From positions 248,001-312,000 of the forward strand of contig CAXNJM010000001.1 in NCBI GenBank assembly GCA_964202895.1: a stretch of DNA of 64,000 nt, written 5' to 3'. A program made the position numbers and the translations under genes. Every line of letters begins with the position of its first letter. Position 1 is the stretch's first letter. This DNA is from JAJTDS01 sp964202895 (GTDB lineage: Bacteria; Pseudomonadota; Alphaproteobacteria; Rickettsiales; UBA1997). This document shows positions 56,662-64,000 of this stretch, piece by piece. The notes below the pieces were generated by a model. It was not told where the DNA came from and ran no database searches. It saw only the letters and a list, made by a program, of their open reading frames with translations.

Positions 56662-58134
56662 CTATTCGTAGTTGTCGACAATAAATTGGTTTAAGAGTCG
56701 CAATCCAAAACCAGTTGCTCCTTTAATAGCAAAACTATCACCCTTACCTTTCCAAGCTACTCCAGCTATATCTAGATGAGCCCACTTTGTTTCATTCTTT
56801 GTTTCATTTTCTTTATCAACAATGAATCTTTTCAGAAATTGGGCGGCGGTTATACTTCCTGCGCCTCTGCCACTGCCAACATTTTTCATATCCGCAATAT
56901 CAGAATTTATCATCTCGTCGTAGGCATCGCCAAGAGGCATTCTCCAGAGGTTTTCTTCTGTTTTTAAACCAGCACTTATAAGCTGTTTAGAGAGATTATC
57001 ATCGTTAGAAAACATTCCCCCGTAAATATCTGACAAAGATACAACTATTGCACCAGTTAAGGTGGCTAAATCGACAATTAATTCAGGATTAAATTTAGTT
57101 TTAGTGTAATATAAGGCATCGGCAAGAACTAATCTACCTTCTGCATCGGTATTGATTATCTCAATAGTTTGACCAGACATTGATTTTACGACATCCCCCG
57201 GTCTTTGAGCATTGCCAGAAGGCATATTTTCAACCAAACCAACTACTCCAATAGCATTTACTTTTGCCTTTCTTTGAGCGAGAAGACGAAGCAAACCAAC
57301 AACTACAGCGGAACCAGCCATATCAGTTTTCATATCCTCCATATTGTTTGCTGGTTTTAGAGATATTCCTCCTGTATCGAAAGTTACTCCCTTACCAACG
57401 AAAGCAAGTGGAGCACTGCCTTTTTTTCCGCCATTCCATTTTAAAACTATCAATTGTGATTTTTTGTCACTACCTTGACCAACTCCTAGCAATGCATTCA
57501 TACCTAGTTTTGCCATCTGCTTTTCATCGAGAATTTCTACCTCTAGACCTTCTTGCTCTAATTCTTTGCATATTTCAGCATAAGATTCTGGATGAAGCTT
57601 GTTAGCAGGCTCAGAAACAAGATCCCTAACAAAAAAGACATTATTAGCAATAGTTTCAAATGATTTAAAGCTTGATTTTGCAGAAACGACATTATCAACG
57701 ATAATATTTACGACTTCAACTTTTAGTTCTTTATCTGTTTTTTTACTAGAAAAATATTGATTAAATCTGTAGCTTTGTAATTTTATACCAAAAACAATAT
57801 TCATAATTTGAATTTCAGTAAAACTACAATCGTTATTTATATCAAGAACACTGAATTTATTACTATTTGCAAAGGAAAAAATTTTCGCTCCTAATTTTTG
57901 CAACGATAAATCGGTTATTTTTTTATCCGAACCAGCTCCAGCAATGGCTGTAATATTTTCTTCATTTGGGATGAAGTTCATTTGACCAAATTTAGCAGTA
58001 AAATTAAAATTATCTTTTGCATTTTTTACAAGTTTATTCTTACTCTTAGCTATATTTTCTTCGCTTACGATTAGTAATTTTATAGTGTTTTTAGAGTTTT
58101 TCGATATTTTATCTTTAATAAAATTGATTTTCAT
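56662..58134 (-). CDS. pepA: Leucyl aminopeptidase (M17 family)
   Basis: Cytoplasmic hexameric metallopeptidase that removes N-terminal residues and helps protein turnover; in some bacteria it also binds DNA. The 490 residues have the catalytic C-terminal domain with VGKGVTFDTGGISLKP near residue 247, DMKTDMAGSAVVVG, the M17 signature NTDAEGRLVLADAL near 330, and MFSNDDNLS. The N-terminal 160 residues are weakly conserved, as usual. It heads the pepA-murA-rsmG run; the gap of 159 bases to divergent phr should contain both promoters. Confidence 0.96.
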   Translation of the reverse strand: MKINFIKDKISKNSKNTIKLLIVSEENIAKSKNKLVKNAKDNFNFTAKFGQMNFIPNEENITAIAGAGSDKKITDLSLQKLGAKIFSFANSNKFSVLDINNDCSFTEIQIMNIVFGIKLQSYRFNQYFSSKKTDKELKVEVVNIIVDNVVSAKSSFKSFETIANNVFFVRDLVSEPANKLHPESYAEICKELEQEGLEVEILDEKQMAKLGMNALLGVGQGSDKKSQLIVLKWNGGKKGSAPLAFVGKGVTFDTGGISLKPANNMEDMKTDMAGSAVVVGLLRLLAQRKAKVNAIGVVGLVENMPSGNAQRPGDVVKSMSGQTIEIINTDAEGRLVLADALYYTKTKFNPELIVDLATLTGAIVVSLSDIYGGMFSNDDNLSKQLISAGLKTEENLWRMPLGDAYDEMINSDIADMKNVGSGRGAGSITAAQFLKRFIVDKENETKNETKWAHLDIAGVAWKGKGDSFAIKGATGFGLRLLNQFIVDNYE

Positions 58135-58221
58135 TTTAGTAAAATTTTAATTTGATTAATTAGAAAGGGCTTAAAGCGGTAGAAATTTAATCTAATAATT
58201 TTAAAAACAAAGTAATTTATT

Positions 58222-58248
58222 GACTTTTTTAGAATTAAATTAAAATGT
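58222..58248 (+). promoter_or_regulatory. Possible promoter of the photolyase gene
   Basis: TTGACT (58222-58227) and TAAAAT (58243-58248) are separated by 15 bases, a little short of the ideal 17, 46 bases ahead of the phr start codon. The -35 match is good. Confidence 0.35.
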
Positions 58249-58293
58249 CCCTTACATAATGTCTTTATATTTTACAATTTTATTAAAAACAAA

Positions 58294-59808
58294 ATGCAAG
58301 AGCTAAAAGAAAAATCTTTGATAATACTTGATTGCGACCTAAGAATAAACGATAATCCAGCTTTATTCAATGGCATCAAAAATCATCAAGAAGCGATAAT
58401 ATTATTTATTCTTGATGAAAAAAATAAAAGAGAAATTGGCTCGGCTAGCAAGTGGTTCTTGCATCACTCGTTATTAAAAATACAAAAAGAATTAAAGAAT
58501 CATTCTCTCGATTTATGGTTCGCTAAAGGAGATTCATTAACGATAATTAATGGCATTACAGATAAATATCAAGTCTCAAACATTTACTTCAATCAACATT
58601 TAGAGCCATACAACCTAAAGCTAGGTGAGAAATTAATTAATTTTGCTAAAGAAAATAACATCAAAATTTATAATTTTCATCATCAAACAATTTTTGAAAA
58701 AGATTTAATTAAAAATAAATCAGGAGAATATTTCAAAGTATTTACTCCTTTTTGGAAAAATTGCCTAGAAAATATTGATAAAATAAATACACTAACTCCT
58801 TGCATTAGTAAGATTGAACATAAAGCAAAAAATGCCATTTTTAAAAACACAACCCCTGAAATAATTGATAAAAATATCGATTATTTAGATCTATTACCAA
58901 AAAAAGAATGGGCAAATAATTTCGTTGATTACTGGAAATTTTCATCAGAAGAAATTAACACAGATTTTGATAAATTTTTAAAAGAAAAATCTTTTTCTTA
59001 CGATCAAAATAGAAATTTACCCTTTATTGATGGAACCTCAAAATTATCTCCCCATCTACATTTTGGAACTATTTCACCTTTAGAAATATTCATTAAGGCA
59101 ATTAAATATAAGAAAGAAAAAAATTCACTCGACAATAAGGGTATAGATTGCTTTATTAGCGAAATAGGATGGCGTGAATTTTCCTATTATTTACTACAAA
59201 ATTTTCCAGATCTCCACCAAAAACCTTTTAAAGATAATTTTAATAATTTTCCGTGGCTTGAAAATCAAGAGCAAAAAAATATTTTATTAAAAAAATGGCA
59301 AAAAGGTCAAACGGGGTTTCCAATAATTGATGCTGGCATGATGGAACTATGGAAAACTGGCTGGATGCACAATAGAGTTAGAATGATAGTGGCATCATTT
59401 TTGATAAAAGATCTATTGATAAATTGGCTAGATGGCGAAAAATGGTTTTGGGATTGTCTAGTTGATGCAGATCTGGCAAGCAATTCTGCTAGTTGGCAAT
59501 GGGTAGCAGGCTGTGGGGCTGATGCGGCACCATATTTTAGAATATTCAACCCAACATTACAAGGTGAAAAATTTGACCCCAATGGTGATTATGTTAAAAA
59601 ATGGCTACCGCAATTAAAATCATTACCGAATCATTTAATTCACAAACCTTGGAGTGCAACCAAAATTGAATTAGCTCTTTATAATTTAACACTAGGAAAG
59701 GACTACCCGCTACCAATAGTTGATCACGACAAAGCAAGAAAAATAGCTTTAGAAGCAATAAAAAAGTTAACAATATCAACAAAACAAATCACGGATATTG
59801 TTAAGTGA
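58294..59808 (+). CDS. phrB: Deoxyribodipyrimidine photolyase (class I CPD)
   Basis: Repairs UV-induced pyrimidine dimers using blue light and reduced FAD. The 504 residues show the N-terminal antenna domain (IILDCDLRINDNPAL) and the C-terminal FAD domain: KLSPHLHFGTISPLEIF near 250, SEIGWREFSYYLLQNFP, GFPIIDAGMMELWKTGWMHN (20 residues) with RVRMIVASFL, and DLASNSASWQWVAGCGADAA, then YFRIFNPTLQGEKFDP. All Trp electron-transfer positions I can recognise are kept. The enzyme implies exposure to sunlight, hence a surface-water phase, and is unexpected for an obligate intracellular organism. It stands alone. Confidence 0.96.
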   Translation: MQELKEKSLIILDCDLRINDNPALFNGIKNHQEAIILFILDEKNKREIGSASKWFLHHSLLKIQKELKNHSLDLWFAKGDSLTIINGITDKYQVSNIYFNQHLEPYNLKLGEKLINFAKENNIKIYNFHHQTIFEKDLIKNKSGEYFKVFTPFWKNCLENIDKINTLTPCISKIEHKAKNAIFKNTTPEIIDKNIDYLDLLPKKEWANNFVDYWKFSSEEINTDFDKFLKEKSFSYDQNRNLPFIDGTSKLSPHLHFGTISPLEIFIKAIKYKKEKNSLDNKGIDCFISEIGWREFSYYLLQNFPDLHQKPFKDNFNNFPWLENQEQKNILLKKWQKGQTGFPIIDAGMMELWKTGWMHNRVRMIVASFLIKDLLINWLDGEKWFWDCLVDADLASNSASWQWVAGCGADAAPYFRIFNPTLQGEKFDPNGDYVKKWLPQLKSLPNHLIHKPWSATKIELALYNLTLGKDYPLPIVDHDKARKIALEAIKKLTISTKQITDIVK

Positions 59809-59961
59809 TCATTCAATAATAATTCCCATTCTGAAGCAGAAAATTTATTTAGAATAGTTTTGTATCATTAATTGTTGTTTATATTTTTATTATTATATTG
59901 TAATTTTATGACTTTTATAAGCTGACTTGTACTCATCTTAATTAAATTTTTTGTAAAAAAC

Positions 59962-60258
59962 ATGCAAAACAAAACCTCCAAACCATCGGCCCCTAAACCA
60001 TCAGCATTTTCTTTAATTGAGTTATCTATAGTATTGATTATCATTGGTTTGTTAGCAGGTGGTATTGTAGTAGGAAGTAGTCTAGTTAAAAGAGCAAGAA
60101 TAGAATCAGCTAAATCTCTTACTAATAGATCTCCAATTAAAGCAACAGAAGATCTAGTAATGTGGTTTGAAGGTAGTTTATTAGATAGTTTTGCTAATGG
60201 TCAATCAACTAATGGCACATCTATTAGTAGTGGGTGGAATAATATTTGGTGGGGTTAA
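59962..60258 (+). CDS. Prepilin-type protein, N-terminal part before frameshift
   Basis: 98 codons. The signal SAFSLIELSIVLIIIGLLAG is a canonical prepilin motif, with predicted cleavage Ala15/Phe16 and Glu at +5, then a membrane helix. A mature part begins with EDLVMWFEGSLLDSFANGQ, the opening strand of a LamG/concanavalin-like domain. The frame stops at TAA (60256-60258) in mid-domain; the next frame (from about 60240) continues the domain. One extra base, for example in GGGG at 60252-60255, would explain it. It could be a sequencing error, a pseudogene, or phase variation. Confidence 0.8.
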   Translation: MQNKTSKPSAPKPSAFSLIELSIVLIIIGLLAGGIVVGSSLVKRARIESAKSLTNRSPIKATEDLVMWFEGSLLDSFANGQSTNGTSISSGWNNIWWG

Positions 60259-62308
60259 TAATATATCATCAGCAACTGTCGATGGCACTGCTCCAATCTA
60301 TGCTAATAGTATCAACAGCATTCCTGCGGTAAAGTTTGAAGGTAATAATGCTTTAAAAGTAGGAGTTGACTCAATTAACAACTCTGATTATACTATAATG
60401 ATAACAGAGCAAAGAGAAAGCAATAAAGCAGATAATTATCTTTTAGGAGATCCCTCAATTACAGGAACTAATCAAAATTTATTAATTGGTTATAAAACTG
60501 ATGGCACAATTGTTCATAGTCAGGGGGGAGCAACTACCAGCTACACCTCAGCAATTAATGGCTATGCTTCTTATGCAGGTCCAAGAGTAATTATCGTTAC
60601 TCACTCCGCTAGTGAAGGTAATAAAACCTATGTTAATGGTATATTGGCTGGTAAGCTAACTACTAATACAGCAAAAGAACCTATTGCAGATTTAGCTAAT
60701 CTCTCTATAGGTAAAAATTATATTGGTCAAATTGGTGAATTAGCAGTTTTTAAAAGAGCATTATCTGATACCGAAATTACTGATATATCTGATTATATGA
60801 GTAATAAATGGCGAATTAAAGTTGATACTAAAAACACAGATTGTTCTGCTGGTATTGTTACTGATAATGGTTGCGATGCATCTTCTTGCCCAATAAGCAT
60901 TGCAGGTATCTCTAAAACCTCAGTTGATGGCACTGCCTCTACCTCTACTTTAAGTTGTGATAAAACAGGCTATACTGGTTCTATTACTTATAGCTGTATC
61001 AATAAAACCTTTGCTACTACTCCTGCCAATGCAAGCTGTTCTTGTGCTACTGGTTATACTCTTGTCTCTGGCTCTTGTATTCCCTCTTGTAATGTTCCAA
61101 CTACTAACGGTATTACCACTACTCAAGTTACAGGTAATAATGGCACTCTTAACTGCACCACTACTGGCTATACTGGCTCAGTTGCTTATAGCTGTGCTTC
61201 TCAAGGGTCTAATGCCACCATTACCGGAAGTTGTAGCTGTGCTACTGGTTATAGTTTAGTAAGTGGAGCTTGTGTACCAATAAACTGCCCAGTTAGTGTT
61301 ACAGGAATATCTTCTCCATCATCAGTATCTTATACCTCAACTTCTACCCCTCTTACTTGTAATGCTACTGGCTATACTGGAACTGTTAATTATACTTGCA
61401 CTACAGGAACATTAACTGCAACAGGGAGCTGTTCTTGTGCTACTGGTTATAGTTTAGTAAGTGGAGTTTGTACTCCAATTACTTGTAGTATAACTAGTGT
61501 TACGGGAATAAACAACAAAACCGGACTAGCTTATGCATCTTCTGCTACAGCCATTCCAAACAGCCCAACTTCAGCCTGTGCATCAGGATATTCTGGTTCT
61601 CCTACTTATACTTGTAATGCAACTGGAGCTGCGACAATTGTGAGTAATAGTTGTAGTGCAGCTTGTGCACCAGGTTCTCAAACTTTTAATTTTACAGGAG
61701 GACCGCAATCTTTTACAGTGCCTAATAGTTGTACTAGTATTACTATTAACGCTTATGGTGCACAGGGAACTGCAGGAACTCAGTCATCTGGTCTAGGTGG
61801 TCGTGCTCAGGGTGTTGCTACTGTAACATCCGGACAATCACTTACTATCTATGTTGGTGGACAAGGTGGGTATAATGGCGGTGGTAGTGGTGGCAATGGA
61901 AAACATGGTGGCGGTATGTCTAGTGTTTATATCGCCGGAACCTTATCTCTTGTTGCTGGTGGTGGTGGAAATGGTCATGGATTTGCTGGATATGCTGGAG
62001 GATTTAATGGTGGAGGCGGTCAAGTATCTACTCATGGAGGAGGAGGCGCTGGTGGTGGATTAAATATTGGTGGAGCTGGTGCAACATCAAATGGTTATGG
62101 CATTTATACAGCAGGAATTGGCAGTTATATGGCAGGAGGAAATGGTTATGCATATTATTGTCCAGAGGGTGTAGCTGGTGGTGGTGGATATTATGGTGGT
62201 GGGGGACAAGGTGGCGGTGGATCATCTTGGACGGGGTCACTTGCTAGCCCAGTATTTCAAGGCGGAGTTCGCTCAGGAAATGGACAAGTCATTATTAGTT
62301 GGCAGTAG
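60191..62308 (+). CDS. Large surface protein: LamG-like, Cys-rich repeats, Gly-rich domain (C-terminal part)
   Basis: Open for 705 codons; the first 20 or so are out-of-frame sequence of the upstream part, so true coding begins near 60245. Zones are: a LamG/ConA-like domain to about 60830 (KFEGNNALKVGVDS, IGQIGELAVFKRALSDTEI); then four Cys-rich units of about 65 residues (60887-61675), three ending in CSCATGY(T/S)LVSG; then a Gly-rich domain (61677-62308) that starts QTFNFTGGPQSFTVP and ends GNGQVIISW, like PF12810-type Gly-rich proteins. The whole reads as an adhesin delivered by a pilus-type apparatus. The joined product would be about 780 residues. Confidence 0.8.
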   Translation: MLMVNQLMAHLLVVGGIIFGGVNNISSATVDGTAPIYANSINSIPAVKFEGNNALKVGVDSINNSDYTIMITEQRESNKADNYLLGDPSITGTNQNLLIGYKTDGTIVHSQGGATTSYTSAINGYASYAGPRVIIVTHSASEGNKTYVNGILAGKLTTNTAKEPIADLANLSIGKNYIGQIGELAVFKRALSDTEITDISDYMSNKWRIKVDTKNTDCSAGIVTDNGCDASSCPISIAGISKTSVDGTASTSTLSCDKTGYTGSITYSCINKTFATTPANASCSCATGYTLVSGSCIPSCNVPTTNGITTTQVTGNNGTLNCTTTGYTGSVAYSCASQGSNATITGSCSCATGYSLVSGACVPINCPVSVTGISSPSSVSYTSTSTPLTCNATGYTGTVNYTCTTGTLTATGSCSCATGYSLVSGVCTPITCSITSVTGINNKTGLAYASSATAIPNSPTSACASGYSGSPTYTCNATGAATIVSNSCSAACAPGSQTFNFTGGPQSFTVPNSCTSITINAYGAQGTAGTQSSGLGGRAQGVATVTSGQSLTIYVGGQGGYNGGGSGGNGKHGGGMSSVYIAGTLSLVAGGGGNGHGFAGYAGGFNGGGGQVSTHGGGGAGGGLNIGGAGATSNGYGIYTAGIGSYMAGGNGYAYYCPEGVAGGGGYYGGGGQGGGGSSWTGSLASPVFQGGVRSGNGQVIISWQ
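60887..61675 (+). repeat. Four Cys-rich coding repeats
   Basis: Units of about 195 bases begin near 60887, 61090, 61285 and 61481. Each has the pattern C…GYTGS(I/V)xYSC, and units 1-3 share CSCATGYxLVSGxC. Units 2 and 3 share the DNA string tgtgctactggttatagttt. The fourth lacks the CSCATGY end. Confidence 0.8.
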
Positions 62309-62316
62309 TTTTATTA

Positions 62317-62345
62317 AATTGAATTCATTTTATTTGAATTCAATT
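62317..62345. terminator. Hairpin between convergent surface gene and purB
   Basis: AATTGAATTCA (62317-62327) pairs exactly with TGAATTCAATT (62335-62345) across a 7-base loop; three more pairs follow after one mismatch. It lies 8 bases past one stop codon and 5 before the other, as a bidirectional terminator would. Confidence 0.5.
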
Positions 62346-62350
62346 AAATA

Positions 62351-63676
62351 TTAATTGCCAAAAACTTTAGAAAATATGTAGTCAACCGCCTTTAGATGAT
62401 AAGAAATATCAAAAATTTTAGCGATTTTTTCAGCATTAAAATCAGCATTAAAATGCTTTTTAACCTCTTCATCTTCTTGTAGTAATTTACAGAAATCCGC
62501 ACCGCTTTGCCACACTATCATTGCATTTTTTTGCACTATTTTATAAGCATCTTCTCGTGAAATTTTTAAATCATCAATTAAGGTAAGTAATACTCTTTGA
62601 GAAAACACTAAGCCGTTAAGCTTTTCAAGATTCTTCTGCATTTGCTCTGGATATATCAATAAATTTTCTAACAAGCTAGTTAATCTATTAATTGCAAAAT
62701 CAAGAGTAATGGTTGTGTCTGGAGCTATCATTCTCTCAACCGCAGAGTGAGAGATATCTCGCTCATGCCATAAAGCAACATTCTCAAGAGCAGGAACTAC
62801 TGCAGATCTAACCATTCTTGCTAAACCGGTTAAATTCTCACTAAGAACAGGGTTTCTTTTGTGAGGCATTGCAGAACTGCCTTTTTGACCTTTGGAAAAA
62901 AATTCTTCCACCTCTAAGACTTCAGTTCTCTGTAGATGACGAATTTCAGTTGCAACATTCTCAATTGAAGAAGCAATAACTGCAAGTGTTGCAAAGAAAA
63001 AAGCATAGCGATCTCTAGGAATAACTTGACTAGAAATAACCTCTTCTTCCAAACCTAATTTTTCAGCAACATATTTTTGAACATAAGGGTCAACATTGGC
63101 GAAGGTTCCAACCGCACCAGAAATAGCACAAACCGCTATTTCTTTTTTAGCATTTTTTAATCTAGCAAGATTGCGAGAAAATTCTGCATAAAATCTTGCT
63201 AATTTTAGGCCAAATGTCGTTGGTTCGGCATGAATTCCGTGGGAACGACCAACACAAATTGTTTCTTTATGCTCAAATGCTCTTTCTTTAATTACGGCTA
63301 ACAGCTTCTCTAGACGAGAAATTAAAATATCGCTAGCCTGACTAAGTTGCAAAGAAAGAGTGGTATCCAAAACATCAGAGCTTGTCATTCCGAGATGTAT
63401 AAAACGAGAATTTTCCCCCGTTAATTCAGCAAGATGAGTTAAAAAAGCAACGACATCATGTTTAGTAACAGACTCAATTTCATCAATTCTTGCAGGATTA
63501 AACTCACCTCCGGATTTAATAAAATTTTCTCTAATCCTTTTTGCTGTATCTTCTGGTGCAATGCCAATATTTTCTAGAGCTTCTAGAGCAAATATTTCAA
63601 TATCAAACCAAATTTTATATTTGTTTTCTTGCGACCAAATTTCAACCATTTCTTTGAGAGAATAACGAGGAATCAT
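62351..63676 (-). CDS. purB: Adenylosuccinate lyase
   Basis: Acts twice in purine synthesis: on SAICAR and on adenylosuccinate. The 441 residues are of the shorter bacterial form, with IPRYSLKEMVEIWS at the N terminus, the SSDVLDTTLSLQL motif near residue 98, GRSHGIHAEPTTFGLK near 145, and the superfamily signature GSSAMPHKRNPVLSENL near 268 that carries the catalytic Ser loop. hslU ends 28 bases upstream on the same strand. Other pur genes are not in the window. Confidence 0.97.
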   Translation of the reverse strand: MIPRYSLKEMVEIWSQENKYKIWFDIEIFALEALENIGIAPEDTAKRIRENFIKSGGEFNPARIDEIESVTKHDVVAFLTHLAELTGENSRFIHLGMTSSDVLDTTLSLQLSQASDILISRLEKLLAVIKERAFEHKETICVGRSHGIHAEPTTFGLKLARFYAEFSRNLARLKNAKKEIAVCAISGAVGTFANVDPYVQKYVAEKLGLEEEVISSQVIPRDRYAFFFATLAVIASSIENVATEIRHLQRTEVLEVEEFFSKGQKGSSAMPHKRNPVLSENLTGLARMVRSAVVPALENVALWHERDISHSAVERMIAPDTTITLDFAINRLTSLLENLLIYPEQMQKNLEKLNGLVFSQRVLLTLIDDLKISREDAYKIVQKNAMIVWQSGADFCKLLQEDEEVKKHFNADFNAEKIAKIFDISYHLKAVDYIFSKVFGN

Positions 63677-63704
63677 ATTTTTTTAAATTAATTTTAATAT
63701 TTTG

Positions 63705-64000
63705 CTATAAGATGAATTTCGACAAATCATTGTTAACATTGATTAAATCGCCAAGATGTTGATTAACATATTTTTTATCAATATTTACTTTTATTGAATT
63801 ATCTAGATTAGATGCTTCAAAGCTAACTTCTTCAAGAATTTTCTCTAATAAAGTGTGCAATCTTCTAGCCCCAATATTCTCAACTTCATTATTAACTTGA
63901 AATGCAATCTTAGCGATTTGAGCGATTCCTGAGTCGGTAAAATTAAGAATTGCTCCGTCAACCGCTAATAATGCTTGATACTGCCTTACTAAGCTTGATT
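63705..64000 (-). CDS. hslU: ATP-dependent protease ATPase subunit HslU, C-terminal end
   Basis: The minus strand from the right edge reads 98 codons to the TAG at 63705-63707. The end NQHLGDLINVNNDLSKFIL has the HslU C-terminal form, with the last residues that dock into HslV. Upstream are RIGAR-type NEVENIGARRLHTLLEKILE and VDGAILNFTDSGIAQIAKIA, both typical of the HslU sensor and C-terminal domain. The Walker motifs and the partner hslV lie beyond the window. HslU unfolds substrates for the HslV peptidase. Confidence 0.93.
   Translation of the reverse strand, partial: SSLVRQYQALLAVDGAILNFTDSGIAQIAKIAFQVNNEVENIGARRLHTLLEKILEEVSFEASNLDNSIKVNIDKKYVNQHLGDLINVNNDLSKFIL

Noticed and set aside
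61851..62240. Additional frames on both strands in the glycine-rich region
   Set aside because: Shadows caused by GGT-rich coding of the Gly-rich domain; no start context or domain.

Overview
The window is very AT-rich chromosomal DNA, densely packed with housekeeping genes on both strands and with little sign of phage or insertion sequences. The gene set points to an alphaproteobacterium close to Rickettsiales. Evidence includes a PopZ-type (DUF2497) polar protein, an alphaproteobacterial CarD regulator, an IalB-like envelope protein, an archaeal-type valyl-tRNA synthetase, a DhnA-type class I aldolase and F1 ATP synthase genes split into two blocks. It does not look like a strongly reduced intracellular species: hisD, argB, proA, aroE, trpG/pabA, bioA/bioD, thiE and a DNA photolyase are all present. 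A deep-branching or extracellular, aquatic Rickettsiales-like organism fits best (inference; no database search was possible).

Layout. 0-5 kb (minus strand): hisD (cut by the window edge), a popZ-like gene with long acidic repeats, uvrB. 5-20.3 kb (plus strand): rpsT, secF, a prepilin-like gene, fbaB, a degenerate alpha-carbonic anhydrase, atpDC, glpX, secB, a tandem YceI gene, valS, yajQ, ccmA, mreD, mrdA. 20.3-28.4 kb (minus): lolD, an enlarged carD, a gamma-carbonic anhydrase, argB, bioD, a peptidoglycan amidase, thiE, recF, dnaN. 28.7-30.2 kb (plus): thyX and a VanX-like dipeptidase. 30.3-36.4 kb (minus): nagZ, bioA, an unknown gene, an alaS lacking its catalytic third, mlaE, tRNA-Glu. 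Then ccoG (plus); infB, nusA, lapA-like, aroE and tRNA-Cys (minus); pgi, dsbB and a HIT-SdhE fusion (plus); yihY, ialB-like, a polyprenyl synthase and a small unknown (minus); proA, atpHAG and trpG/pabA (plus); rsmG, murA and pepA (minus); phr and a frameshifted prepilin-like giant surface gene (plus); purB and the end of hslU (minus).

How the genes work together. Envelope growth is well represented (mreD-mrdA, murA, nagZ, amidase, VanX-like peptidase, lolD, mlaE, secB, secF, dsbB). fbaB, glpX and pgi together support gluconeogenesis and sugar-phosphate supply. ccmA, ccoG, the SdhE domain and the F1 subunits indicate aerobic respiration.

Most notable observations: (1) an alanyl-tRNA synthetase that begins at the tRNA-recognition domain with editing and C-Ala modules intact, suggesting a split enzyme; (2) a HIT hydrolase fused to the succinate dehydrogenase flavinylation factor SdhE; (3) an alpha-carbonic anhydrase lipoprotein that has lost all three zinc histidines; (4) a PopZ-like protein with tandem acidic repeats and a CarD with a lysine-rich head and acidic tail; (5) a frameshifted prepilin-LamG-like-Cys-repeat-Gly-rich surface protein; (6) palindromic repeats, including one inserted in frame in valS, and a dispersed 42-bp intergenic repeat.
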